A stretch of 41,450 bases of DNA, taken from positions 1 through 41,450 of the forward strand of contig CAYNJG010000039.1 of the NCBI GenBank assembly GCA_964397295.1, in the 5' to 3' direction. The notes under the pieces are model-generated. The model saw only the letters and a program-made list of their open reading frames with translations. It was not told where the DNA came from and made no database searches. This document shows, one piece after another, positions 17,779 through 26,669 of the stretch; within the stretch, counting starts at the first letter, position 1; every line of letters begins with the position of its first letter. This DNA comes from CAYNJG01 sp964397295 (GTDB lineage: Bacteria; Planctomycetota; Planctomycetia; Pirellulales; Pirellulaceae). A program made the position numbers and the translations under genes.

Positions 17779-18830
17779 TCGCTAATTGCATTTGGTGTAG
17801 CAATATTCAGAGGCAAGCCACCGGAGGCTGCTCGCCGAGCGTCGTCAATTTCTTGCTGCGAGAAATCACCTCGACCAATATAGAAATCGTAGACAGGTTT
17901 GACTGCGTCTTGAAACGGCTTCAGCTGTTCGCCGGATACGTAGTTGATTTCGACCGATTGTGACAGTCGTTCAATGAACTCCTTCTCTTTGTCTCGATTT
18001 AGTTCGTCGCTTAGTTTCATCGTTTCAATGGCCACTTCGTCGAACATTTCCTGCAAGTCTTTCGGCAACGATTGGTACCACTTTAAGTTCACCAGAAACG
18101 GATCGGGGCCCGTGGCATAGTTGGTGATGGTCATGTAGTCACAGACTTCGTGGAACTTGTAGTCCCAAATGTTGGACGGAGGGTTGTCCTGCCCCACCAC
18201 GACGCCCGTCTGCAACGCTTGGTAGGTTTCCACCGCAGAAATCTCTTGTGGGTTGATGCCAAACGCGAGGGCCGTACGCACGAAAACATCTTGCGAAGGG
18301 ACTCGCATTTTTAGTCCCTTGAGGTCATCGGGGTGCGTGATTGGGTGGATCGTATTGGTGTGAGCTCGAAAGCCCTGTGAGATTCCGGTTGCTGGTACGT
18401 AGAAGCCGTTCCTTTCGGCTCCTGCATTGATGGTGCTCATGAAGTCACTGTTGACTAGGCGAATTGCTTGATCCCAATCTTCCACCAAAAAGGGCAGCGT
18501 CAGTAAATTGAATTTCGGATTGGCGTCAGCGAACAATCCGCCTCGTGTTCCTTGCAATGCTCCTACAGCAACCATGTCCATGAGTTCCCGTTCATTGCCG
18601 AGCACTCCGCCGAAATAGAGTTCGACTTGGATGCGACCGCCGGAACGTTGTTCCAGTTGGTCTTTGAAGAACTGCATCGATTGACTTCGCAGCGCAGCTA
18701 TTGGTTGTTCGTTCGAATACGTGAAGATAAACTCCGACGTCGTCGACCGATTGCATGAACTCAAGAACGGCAACATCAGCAGCAGGCTGAGTCGCCATAC
18801 AAATTGGAACTGCGAGCGATGTGCTGGCAT
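17775..18830 (-). CDS. dctP: TRAP transporter solute receptor (DctP), lipoprotein
   Basis: This periplasmic receptor delivers an organic acid to DctQM. The ATG at 18830 gives a lipoprotein signal (hydrophobic LSLLLMLPFLSSC, lipobox LSSC), suggesting the receptor is tethered, whereas many DctP proteins are free; the open frame allows a start as far up as 18890. Family marks include AALRSQSMQFFKDQLEQRSG, GGRIQVELYFGG, the ligand Arg region in HPDDLKGLKMRVPS and GVVVGQDNPPSNIWDYKF. Adjacent sugar-acid-type enzymes suggest an acidic sugar ligand, but the ligand is not readable from the sequence. Confidence 0.94.
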   Translation of the reverse strand: MPAHRSQFQFVWRLSLLLMLPFLSSCNRSTTSEFIFTYSNEQPIAALRSQSMQFFKDQLEQRSGGRIQVELYFGGVLGNERELMDMVAVGALQGTRGGLFADANPKFNLLTLPFLVEDWDQAIRLVNSDFMSTINAGAERNGFYVPATGISQGFRAHTNTIHPITHPDDLKGLKMRVPSQDVFVRTALAFGINPQEISAVETYQALQTGVVVGQDNPPSNIWDYKFHEVCDYMTITNYATGPDPFLVNLKWYQSLPKDLQEMFDEVAIETMKLSDELNRDKEKEFIERLSQSVEINYVSGEQLKPFQDAVKPVYDFYIGRGDFSQQEIDDARRAASGGLPLNIATPNAISE

Positions 18831-18896
18831 CGCCGCGGTATATTGACGAATCCGCGCCGCCAATCTCATCGAGTAACAGAGACTAAGCATTACTGT

Positions 18897-19763
18897 TTAA
18901 CCAAACAGTTTTTTGAAATACTCCACCGAAGCTTTGAAGCCGTCCTCAAACGTCCCGCCGTCCGGACGATATACGCTCTCTAGAGAAACGTGTCCGTCAT
19001 AGCCATCGTTCTTCATGTCGGCTGCCAGCGGTTCCAAGAATGGTGCCATGTCTCCTTTGCCTAATTCGCAAAACTGCACCGTGGCCTTTGGCATATCGAC
19101 GATGGCGTCTTTAACGTGCAAATGTCCAATGCCATCTACGCGCAACGCTTGGTAGCCGTCTGGATGCGTTGGTTCGCAGGCGTACAAGCTATTGCAAGGA
19201 TCCCATAAGATTTTCAGACGGCTTGAGCCGAGATCGTCGATCAGCTTTCGTCCCAGGTAGCCCGACGTAATCATGGCGTTGTTTCCTGTTTCCAAAACCA
19301 GGTCGACATTCTCGTCTTCCGCCAATTGCACGGCAGGAGCCAGCAACCTGACCAATTTGTCCCAAGAACCTTTGCTGACAATCCAGTGTTCGGCTCCGTT
19401 GAGTCCAAACAGAATCATTTCCCGCCGAAAGCTCATGATGCGCACCAGATCGGCGTCCACGGCTTTCGCGAGTTCGATACACCGCTTCAAGCCGTCCATG
19501 TGCTTGGTGTGACTGTCATCGCCTGGTTCAACTGCCCCGACCAACATGCCAGCAAAGTTATGCCGCGAGATGCAAGAAACTTTCACCTTGTATTGATCAA
19601 TCAGTTCTTTGGCTTTTGCCAACTCACCGTCATCCAGATCTCCGACTTCCTTTTCCCACAGGTACTGCAACTCTGCGTATTCCAAACCTGCTTCGGTCAG
19701 CACGCTTAATGCGCGTTCAAAGTCTCGGCTGATACCGTCGGTGATGACTCCTAATTTTGCCAT
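18897..19763 (-). CDS. Sugar phosphate isomerase/epimerase-like TIM-barrel protein
   Basis: This 288-residue protein is of the xylose-isomerase-like TIM barrel superfamily (AP_endonuc_2 fold), which isomerises or epimerises sugars, hydroxypyruvate or inositol derivatives. Likely metal ligands are Glu158 (LVLETGNN), Asp188 (ILWDPCNS), His214 or His216 (GHLHVKD) and Glu262 (VSLESVYRP). No signal peptide. It sits between the dehydrogenase gene and DctP, with only 6 bases between its stop and the longest DctP frame, so it is part of the TRAP operon and probably acts on the imported compound. The precise reaction cannot be assigned. Confidence 0.88.
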   Translation of the reverse strand: MAKLGVITDGISRDFERALSVLTEAGLEYAELQYLWEKEVGDLDDGELAKAKELIDQYKVKVSCISRHNFAGMLVGAVEPGDDSHTKHMDGLKRCIELAKAVDADLVRIMSFRREMILFGLNGAEHWIVSKGSWDKLVRLLAPAVQLAEDENVDLVLETGNNAMITSGYLGRKLIDDLGSSRLKILWDPCNSLYACEPTHPDGYQALRVDGIGHLHVKDAIVDMPKATVQFCELGKGDMAPFLEPLAADMKNDGYDGHVSLESVYRPDGGTFEDGFKASVEYFKKLFG

Positions 19764-19841
19764 GAATGTTGCCTTCGCAAATGTACGTTTAATGCCGAGG
19801 GAGCGAATGATACACGACCGTGATGGCGTGCGTTTCTTGCA

Positions 19842-20735
19842 CTAGTCCCAAGTGACTTCAGTGCCAGCGATTTGTTCCAGGAGTTTGACGATGGACCAGT
19901 TGTCTTCTTCTGGGAATAGCGAAATACCGCTCTGGAAAAGTTCGTGGGCGGCACTGGTGGTAAACATGGCAACGCCGTTTTGTTTCGCCATGTTCATGCT
20001 GATACCGAGATCTTTGTACATGGTACCGATGTGGCTGCCGGTATCTTGGAACTCTCGATCCAGGATCAGCTTTCCGCAGTTCTCCAGCAATGGACTTCGC
20101 ACACCGCTTGAAGTGAAAACTTCGTAGAGAACTTTGCCCGGTATACCTGCCTTTTTGCCAAGTACCAGCGATTCGAAGATGGCGGTAAAAGTTGAGCCAA
20201 TGAGTGCCTGCAATGAAGCTTTCACCGTTTGCCCCATGCCAATTTCGTCGCCGACGTGGAAAATGTCTTTGCCCACGGCTTTCAGAACGTCTTGTTGTTC
20301 GTCAAAGACCGTTTTCTTGGCCGCCGCCATCATTGTTAGCGTTCCATTTTCCGCACCACTCTTGCCGCCGCTAACGGGCGTGTCAATCATGTTGATGCCA
20401 GTGCCGTCCAGCAACGCTTCCACTTCGCGGACTTCCGACGGTTCAATCGTGGCGGAAACGATGATCGTAGACCCTTTCGCCATTGCGCTTGCTAACCCAC
20501 CGTCGCCACCAACGACTTGTTTCGCCTGGTCACCATTGAGCACCATGACGAACACGGTGTCTGAATTGGCGCCAACGTCTGCGACGCTCGATGCTCGTTT
20601 GCCGCCTAGTTCCTCTAGCATGACCAAACGTTCTTCACGCAGATCAAATCCAGTAAGCGAAAAGTCCGCCTTCAACAGATTGCGACTAAGCCCAATGCCC
20701 ATGTCGCCTAAACCGATTATCCCAATTCGCTTCAT
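19842..20735 (-). CDS. NAD(P)-dependent beta-hydroxyacid dehydrogenase (HIBADH family)
   Basis: This 297-residue enzyme matches 3-hydroxyisobutyrate/tartronate-semialdehyde/threonate dehydrogenases. It has the Rossmann motif GLGDMGIG (about 8-15), substrate-binding DTPVSGGKSGAENGTLT (118-134) and the catalytic Lys172 in MGQTVKASLQ. NAD against NADP preference is not certain. It heads the operon containing a TIM-barrel isomerase and a TRAP transporter. In known sugar-acid pathways such a trio oxidises and isomerises C4 or similar acids; L-threonate or D-erythronate-like substrates are plausible here but inferred only from context. Confidence 0.92.
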   Translation of the reverse strand: MKRIGIIGLGDMGIGLSRNLLKADFSLTGFDLREERLVMLEELGGKRASSVADVGANSDTVFVMVLNGDQAKQVVGGDGGLASAMAKGSTIIVSATIEPSEVREVEALLDGTGINMIDTPVSGGKSGAENGTLTMMAAAKKTVFDEQQDVLKAVGKDIFHVGDEIGMGQTVKASLQALIGSTFTAIFESLVLGKKAGIPGKVLYEVFTSSGVRSPLLENCGKLILDREFQDTGSHIGTMYKDLGISMNMAKQNGVAMFTTSAAHELFQSGISLFPEEDNWSIVKLLEQIAGTEVTWD

Positions 20736-20973
20736 TCGAATCCCTCAAGCGAAACCGTTGATGTCAACAAGAAGGTCGGATTCTAGCTTATTCTGCAGCG
20801 GCAAGGTATTAGGCGACCGAGCACAGAATCAATGAAGTGGCCTCTTGGTGATAGTGAATACTGCGTGGATGAGTATTGCGAGAGCCCGTCATTGAGTAAC
20901 GTGTTGTAACAGCGACAGCTGATTGGGGCGCCCTAGAGCTCGTCGACGAATGAATGTCACATCGCTGTCGGAA

Positions 20974-22440
20974 TCAGAATCGTTGTTCGCAACACGCGCT
21001 GTTCAAGCCAGTCGTTTGAATTTGATGCCTATATCGAAATGGAACGCAGCCCGCGAAGTTTCGGGGCTGAACTCGGATAAGTATCTTTGGAGGTACGTCA
21101 AAGTCACGGAAGAAGAAGTTGAGAAGGCCTCTATGAGTAGTACTTAATCGTCGTCGATTGCAAACAAGTACGGCCAGACAGCCCAACACAGCTGTCATGC
21201 TTGCTGCTGGTTCGGGTACCGACGCGAGCTTCGCCAGTGTTGTATCTTCATGTGGGTGGTTGCCTGCCAGAATCAGAAAGTCTGAAAAATCAACGGTGCC
21301 GTTCACATCGAAATCACCATCGTCCCAGCCACCAACCAGACCGAAATTCGCACGTAGAATTTGAAAGTCATCCAAATTGACCTCTCCATCCAGGTTGGCA
21401 TCTCCCACGCTTGCCCCGTAAACGCCCAACCAATCAACCACGTCCTGAGCATCAACAACGCCATCCGAGGTAAGATCGAACGCAGGGTCGTATGTAGATG
21501 CGGCCAAGATACGTGAACTGATGGCGGAAAGATCATCGATGAGCAAGTGACCATCGTCATTAAAATCTCGTCGGTCAATTGCCGTTGGTCGTATCGCGAT
21601 GGCAGTCACCTGCCCATCAAACTCGTAGATCCATTCACGAATTATCTCTCCGTTTTCGTCGAATTTAAGGAGCCTTTCCAAAGGCGAGGTAACGTCGGTT
21701 CCTGTTTGCGTCACCTCGCTGACAAGTCCGTAGACTTCGCCGTCACTGTTGGATTCGACGTCATGCCCAGAAACTCGAAATGATATATCGTTCGTGCGAG
21801 ATGATTGAGGGCCAATTGGTCTGAGCTCACCGTTACTTTCGAGCACGCTAATACCACCTGGTGCAGCCAGGAAAAGATTCTCGCTTCCGTCGAACGTGAA
21901 GGCTCCCGGCGCACGTCCCACAGATGCTATTTCGTTCAAAGATCCGTCCGGTAGGTGCTCCAAGAAAGCCCCGCCTGATTTGACAACGAGATTACCGTCG
22001 GGTGAAAAAGCCAGTTGAGCATCGGCCAGCTGCCTATCTTGGTCAACAATGCTTCCTAACAACTCTCCGTCAGGTAAGAACTCAATAACGGCATCAGTTC
22101 CAGTCATGCCTACGAAGGCATGGTCATTAGGTGATATTGCTACCGAAAATGGGAATCCGCTCTGAATATTGGGTGTGTTCCACCCAGATTGCAGCTGCCC
22201 ATCAATGTCATACCGCTGAACCGAAAACGCGTTGACAATATAGAGATTTCCGCTGCTGTCAAATTCAAGATCAGTGATGATGCCGAGTCCCGTTACAAAT
22301 TGGTCCTCCACCAGACCATCTTCATCTACTCGTACGATCTTGCCTCGATCTCTGGAGGAAACGCCGAGATAGATTTCTTCGGCCCCAGCAGATAGAACTA
22401 CACAAATGAAAAAGAGCGTTGAAATCGCGATTCTTTCCAT
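20974..22440 (-). CDS. Beta-propeller protein with type I dockerin repeats and PEP-CTERM signal
   Basis: The protein has a signal peptide (IAISTLFFICVVLSAGA), a propeller-like N-terminal half of repeated 'G-x-I-x-x-x-D-x-x-x-x-L-x-x-P-D-G' segments, and then four Ca-binding dockerin-type segments (RDFNDDGHLLIDDL, FDLTSDGVVDAQDV, GDANLDGEVNLDDF, GDFDVNGTVDFSDF). It ends with VPEPAA, a hydrophobic helix and NRRR, a PEP-CTERM signal. An unusual 57-residue tail (LSTTHRGLLN to CCEQRF) follows the RRR; both other frames reach a stop within eight codons at that point, so a small frameshift may have extended the gene. Type I dockerins bind cohesins in cellulosomes; in planctomycetes they usually stand alone. 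Confidence 0.88.
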   Translation of the reverse strand: MERIAISTLFFICVVLSAGAEEIYLGVSSRDRGKIVRVDEDGLVEDQFVTGLGIITDLEFDSSGNLYIVNAFSVQRYDIDGQLQSGWNTPNIQSGFPFSVAISPNDHAFVGMTGTDAVIEFLPDGELLGSIVDQDRQLADAQLAFSPDGNLVVKSGGAFLEHLPDGSLNEIASVGRAPGAFTFDGSENLFLAAPGGISVLESNGELRPIGPQSSRTNDISFRVSGHDVESNSDGEVYGLVSEVTQTGTDVTSPLERLLKFDENGEIIREWIYEFDGQVTAIAIRPTAIDRRDFNDDGHLLIDDLSAISSRILAASTYDPAFDLTSDGVVDAQDVVDWLGVYGASVGDANLDGEVNLDDFQILRANFGLVGGWDDGDFDVNGTVDFSDFLILAGNHPHEDTTLAKLASVPEPAASMTAVLGCLAVLVCNRRRLSTTHRGLLNFFFRDFDVPPKILIRVQPRNFAGCVPFRYRHQIQTTGLNSACCEQRF

Positions 22441-22477
22441 GACTTAAGCCCCTTAATTGCAAGTGGGTCAAATAACT

Positions 22478-22543
22478 CCGGAAATCATCGGTGATTAACA
22501 AGAAATCGGTGAACGCAATCACTGCGTCGCCATCGATGTCACC
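22478..22543 (-). pseudogene. Remnant of a type I dockerin segment
   Basis: On the minus strand, 22543 to 22478 reads GDIDGDAVIAFTDFLLITDD followed by FR, the Ca-binding and helix pattern of a dockerin repeat, in the 113 bases between the thioredoxin-domain gene and the dockerin/PEP-CTERM gene. No start codon in a good context, signal peptide or PEP-CTERM belongs to it, so it looks like a leftover of a larger deleted or duplicated gene. Confidence 0.68.
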
Positions 22544-22553
22544 TGCCTATGAA

Positions 22554-25500
22554 TCAGTCGGAGGGTGTAATCAGTGCCTCAATCGAATCGTTTAGACCGC
22601 TGTAAAGCGTCGCTGGCGTTCCGACGAACACTCGTGAGATCTTGCCCGTTGGGTCAATCACGATTGTCTGCGGGATTGAATGAACAGAGAAGCGTTCGGC
22701 TATTTCTCCATCCGGATCCAATGCAACACTAAGATCTAAGTCTTGATGCGCCAGAAAGGTCTGAATCGTGAAGGCTGCTTCCCCCTGGTTGATGCCAATC
22801 AGCTTCACTTTGTCTTTCGGATACTCGCCGATCACCGCTTGGATTCGCGGTAGAGACTTCACACACGGAGCACACCATGACGCCCAAAAGTCGAGCACCA
22901 CTACTTGGTTTTTGAGGTCCCCAACGCTGATGGGGTCGGCCTCGAGCATCGTCAAACCCAGGTCGGAGATGTCTTTGCCAATGAGGGGAGACTCGACGCC
23001 CTGTTCTGCATCCGACACCAGTTGCGGTTCTTTCGTCAGACGCATCTTCCAGTTTGCAAGATTCGTAGGTGCAAGTTGCAATTCGTTGCGTTCAATCTTC
23101 CAAAGCTCGCCGAGCGGAACCGTGAGTCTGCCAAACGCGGGGTGCGTACCGGTTAACTTGTCGTCAGACATGTTGAGTGAGTTCACTCGAAACACAGAAC
23201 CATCACGTAGCCATAACGCCGTCGACCTATCTGCGGCAGTTGGTGGCAATTCGGCGGTTGTATTTTGTAGCCATACGACAGCAGCAACCTTCTCGCGATC
23301 TAATTCGACTTCTTCGTAGCCGGACGCGAACTGAACACTTGCTCCATCGAGTCCGAGTAGCTTGCCGCGAAGCAAATCTCGATTCGTCGCACATAAAACA
23401 TGTTGCGGCGGTGGTTGTCGTTTGTTTCGTGGTAGCCTGAGCAGCATTTCTAGTTCGTCAGCCGCGGCAAAGCCTGCACCTAATCGACTTGCATTGTCGC
23501 CCACACGAAGACGGCTGACCGTGAGTCGTGGCGAGGCGTTTCCCTTTTGGTTGCCGGCGCGTCCGGTGCGTGCGGAACCGCATTGAATCCAAATCCCCTT
23601 TTCTGAAACGTCGCGGCCGGTTTCCGCCGAGCTTGCGAGTACACCGTTAACCCATATCGAGATACGTTGCTCGACGGCTTCAATCGAGACATTTGCGCGC
23701 CGTTCTTTGATCGGCGGGATAGCAGTTGCCGACGCCGCGTTCACTAAACATCTTGCGGATACACGGTCGCGCGAAAAACTGCAGCGAGTCACGTGCTTGC
23801 CCGATCCGCCGAGCTGAATCGTCAACAGTCCGACAAAACCCTCTTCCCAACTGCACGTAAATGTGAGCTTGCCAGCATGATTGAGCTTGGCGTTTTGCAT
23901 GCTGATCGTCTTGGAGACGACAAGTTGATCGGGAGCACGCTGGTCGGGCTTTGTGTCTTGCAGATAGTCCCAATTTGCATCAGTGAAGCTCGCGCGGCCC
24001 GAGCCGTGAACCATTTCCATCGCAGAAAGTTGTTTAAACGGTACGGCAATTTGGCCAGTGTACGGCGTTGAAATAATGAGTTCGTTCTGTCGCATCTCTT
24101 TGGCATTGCCGAGCAGGACGGACCCGTCCTTCAGATAGATCACCTCAGTAAGACCTTCGATGTTGGACGTTTGCGATTCACGCAAACGTCTCTCCATGAT
24201 GAACTCCGTTTCTGGTCGAAAGGTCACTGCGTTTCGACAGCCCACCGAAGTCCACCCCAGAGCCTCGTTGCTGGTGGGTGGTCTGACGTTACCACTGAGG
24301 CGTCGTCCGTCGGTGAGCAGCTCGAAGTCGAACTCATGGGTTTTGCCTTCAAAGAAACGCAGGCCATTTAGTCCGGTTATGGATCCGCGTATCGGTTGAA
24401 CGAGCACGTTGCTGTCGACGGATATTGTGTTCCGGTCGATGGACGTGACTTTGCCGGAAAGAACCGTTCCGTCGGCGAATCGGATTTTCGAAGGTTGGAA
24501 CGTCGGCTTTGCATCGGCCGTGAATTTCGCAATCGCAACGTTGGCCAATGGGATGGACTGCCCGCCAGCGATCCGTACGTTGGTGCTGCCGTTGTTGAGT
24601 GATTCGATCTGATCGACAAGTTGGCCGTTGGCCAATCGAGCATAGGGCTTTCCCGGTACTCGCTCGGAACTGCGAACGCCGTTCCAGTTGCTGAGACGAA
24701 TCTTCTCGATCGTCAAATCGTCGCTGCGATTTTTGAAGAGCACGCCGAAGTTGGCAGAGTCCGTCAGCTTGTCGACATTGAGCTTGGCAAGTTCCCGTCC
24801 GCTACTTGAGGAAATCTGTACGTTGCCCGCGGTGTTGTCCCAAATGATCGTCAGTCGAAGGTTCTCCTGATTTTCGGTGAGTTTGACGAGGGGAACGAAG
24901 CTCGCCGTGCCATGGGAGCTTTGGGCGACGATGTCGCTTCCCCATGATTTGATACTGAGCTTTGCCTTGGACCGCGTGCCGACCAAGTCAGAGGACGGCG
25001 AAAAATCAATTTGAAAGCCAGGTTTGCTTTTCCATTTGATCGCAACGTGGATTTCGGCGTGATCGAGTTGCGGCAAGTCGTGATAGATCTCGCCGCCATA
25101 CTTCTCGGTTGTCAGGAAACCCATGTCCGTGGCTTTCCATTCGTTCAGTTCACGCCCGACTTTCAGTACTCGCCACTCGTCAAGCCAAAGTGGCCCGTCA
25201 TAGACGACTTTGTTGTGTTTGAGTTGTCTTATGCCTCGCACCGCGGCGCGGCGCACCTTTACCGTGCCGAAACGCTGGCTTGATAACTCAAAATACACGT
25301 CCGTGATAGCTCGTAGCGTGCCGAAGAAAACGTCACCGAACTTAGTTTCAAGTCGAAACGCTTCGTTGTTCGTGGCGTCAGATTTTTTGGTCTTGAAGGT
25401 GACGTGTGAGATATAGTCAACGCCGACTTCCAACGGTTGCTGGAATAAGTCCGTTTGCAAATAAAGGTGGTTATCGACCAAGCCACCGAGAACGCCGTCC

Positions 25501-25616
25501 AGTTGGTCTTGGTTGTTCCAGACCAGCGTTCCCTTGAGCTCCGCCGATAACGAGCCTTCGGCAAGAAGGAATAGGAGGACAGCCCACAATGGTAGCGATG
25601 CGTGTTTGTGTGTCAT
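22554..25616 (-). CDS. Exported multi-domain protein with C-terminal TlpA-like thioredoxin domain
   Basis: This 1020-residue protein has a signal peptide (LPLWAVLLFLLAEGSLSAE) and many repeats of the form 'x-DG-x-x-L-x-G-x-V' (for example LADGTVLSGKV, LKDGSVLLGNA, LLTDGRRLSGNV), which resemble small beta-barrel segments. Between them lie two LamG/3-keto-disaccharide-hydrolase-like stretches. The last 140 residues are a TlpA-type thioredoxin domain with the redox site DFWASWCAPC (Cys915 and Cys918) and the cis-Pro loop VHSIPQTIVIDPTG. Unlike the protein at 11485, the site uses ordinary Cys. Its ATG directly follows the stop of the toroid-repeat gene, so it is cotranscribed. It may supply thiol chemistry to the neighbouring envelope complex. 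Confidence 0.88.
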   Translation of the reverse strand: MTHKHASLPLWAVLLFLLAEGSLSAELKGTLVWNNQDQLDGVLGGLVDNHLYLQTDLFQQPLEVGVDYISHVTFKTKKSDATNNEAFRLETKFGDVFFGTLRAITDVYFELSSQRFGTVKVRRAAVRGIRQLKHNKVVYDGPLWLDEWRVLKVGRELNEWKATDMGFLTTEKYGGEIYHDLPQLDHAEIHVAIKWKSKPGFQIDFSPSSDLVGTRSKAKLSIKSWGSDIVAQSSHGTASFVPLVKLTENQENLRLTIIWDNTAGNVQISSSSGRELAKLNVDKLTDSANFGVLFKNRSDDLTIEKIRLSNWNGVRSSERVPGKPYARLANGQLVDQIESLNNGSTNVRIAGGQSIPLANVAIAKFTADAKPTFQPSKIRFADGTVLSGKVTSIDRNTISVDSNVLVQPIRGSITGLNGLRFFEGKTHEFDFELLTDGRRLSGNVRPPTSNEALGWTSVGCRNAVTFRPETEFIMERRLRESQTSNIEGLTEVIYLKDGSVLLGNAKEMRQNELIISTPYTGQIAVPFKQLSAMEMVHGSGRASFTDANWDYLQDTKPDQRAPDQLVVSKTISMQNAKLNHAGKLTFTCSWEEGFVGLLTIQLGGSGKHVTRCSFSRDRVSARCLVNAASATAIPPIKERRANVSIEAVEQRISIWVNGVLASSAETGRDVSEKGIWIQCGSARTGRAGNQKGNASPRLTVSRLRVGDNASRLGAGFAAADELEMLLRLPRNKRQPPPQHVLCATNRDLLRGKLLGLDGASVQFASGYEEVELDREKVAAVVWLQNTTAELPPTAADRSTALWLRDGSVFRVNSLNMSDDKLTGTHPAFGRLTVPLGELWKIERNELQLAPTNLANWKMRLTKEPQLVSDAEQGVESPLIGKDISDLGLTMLEADPISVGDLKNQVVVLDFWASWCAPCVKSLPRIQAVIGEYPKDKVKLIGINQGEAAFTIQTFLAHQDLDLSVALDPDGEIAERFSVHSIPQTIVIDPTGKISRVFVGTPATLYSGLNDSIEALITPSD

Positions 25617-26669
25617 TTATCGCTCGTAAATCGGTAAGAAGCGATACTCTAGTGCTACGGACAAAAGTGCCATCGCGGTGCCGTAAGGCCAACCATAGTT
25701 CGCTTCGAAGCTGCCGTCCTCGCGCTGAAGGGTTTGCACCAGTTGGTTGTTTTCAACCTTCCATTGTTTCCACGCCTCGAAATCACTTTGAAATAAAGCC
25801 TGAGCCATGTAGTAACGAAAATAGCTAGGGTGAGATGACGATCGGTGGTCCAAGCGTTCGCTCAGATATTTGCTTGTTGCCACACATTCCCGCCAAGCTT
25901 TTTGTTTGCCGATCGAGTAAACCAGCGTAGCGATTGCGGTGCGGTTCATGGGATCGCTGAAGCCACCCATGCTACTGGAATAGTCTACGGCGCCGCTTTT
26001 CTGAGTTCGTGCTCGGAAGTAGCTCAAGCTGGCGTCGATCGATTTGTCCGGCACTTCGATCCCCGCGTTTCGCGCAGCAAGTAGGCCCATCAGTACGGCG
26101 CCGGCAACGGAAGTGTCAGCATCCGTTGCTTGAGGCGAGTACCGCCAACCACCGACTCCATTTTTCTTTTGAGCAGTAATGGCACAGCGGACGGCCAATT
26201 CCAGTGCCTGCCCAAGTGTACGCTGACCGGACGGCGGCGAGGCACCGTCCCATAGTGTTTCTTCATCGACGGATCCGTACGCTTCGGCCAACGCGAGCAT
26301 TCCGAAGCCGTGGTGATACATCGTCTTGCCAAGAAACCCGGTGGACGCATTCTGCTGCTGGATGATGTTGCGAATGCCGCGTTGTATGTTCTGACTGTAC
26401 TGGCCGAAGTTCGGATCCTCGCCGTGAGCCAGAAACGACATCACGCATAAGCCGGTGATACCCGCGCCTTGTTGATCGCCAGGCCAAGCGCCGTCGGGTT
26501 GTTGTTCTTTAGCGAGAAACTGCAGGCCACGTTGGTAAACGCGTTCGACCTCAGGTGGAACTTGCTCGCCATAGCGAATCGAAGGTCCAAAATCAACTTG
26601 GGCCGAAGCCGTCGACTCGAAAGCGAATGCTGCAGCGAAACAAATCAACGTTGACGATAGCCACTTCAT
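25617..26669 (-). CDS. Exported prenyltransferase/squalene-oxidase-type alpha-toroid repeat protein
   Basis: This 350-residue protein has a signal peptide (LICFAAAFAFESTASAQ) and repeated alpha-alpha toroid units with QDGxW-like motifs: FLAKEQQPDGAWPGD, GVGGWRYSPQATDADTS, LQREDGSFEANYGWPYG. In planctomycetes such proteins are common in envelope gene clusters and generally lack the DxDD motif needed for a true terpene cyclase; none is seen here. The ATG overlaps the upstream stop by one base (TGATG), so it belongs to the DUF4175-like gene's operon. Its biochemical role is unknown. Confidence 0.9.
   Translation of the reverse strand: MKWLSSTLICFAAAFAFESTASAQVDFGPSIRYGEQVPPEVERVYQRGLQFLAKEQQPDGAWPGDQQGAGITGLCVMSFLAHGEDPNFGQYSQNIQRGIRNIIQQQNASTGFLGKTMYHHGFGMLALAEAYGSVDEETLWDGASPPSGQRTLGQALELAVRCAITAQKKNGVGGWRYSPQATDADTSVAGAVLMGLLAARNAGIEVPDKSIDASLSYFRARTQKSGAVDYSSSMGGFSDPMNRTAIATLVYSIGKQKAWRECVATSKYLSERLDHRSSSHPSYFRYYMAQALFQSDFEAWKQWKVENNQLVQTLQREDGSFEANYGWPYGTAMALLSVALEYRFLPIYER

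Noticed and set aside
20923..21147. Plus-strand open frame antisense to the dockerin gene end
   Set aside because: It has no recognisable domain and overlaps the coding tail on the other strand.
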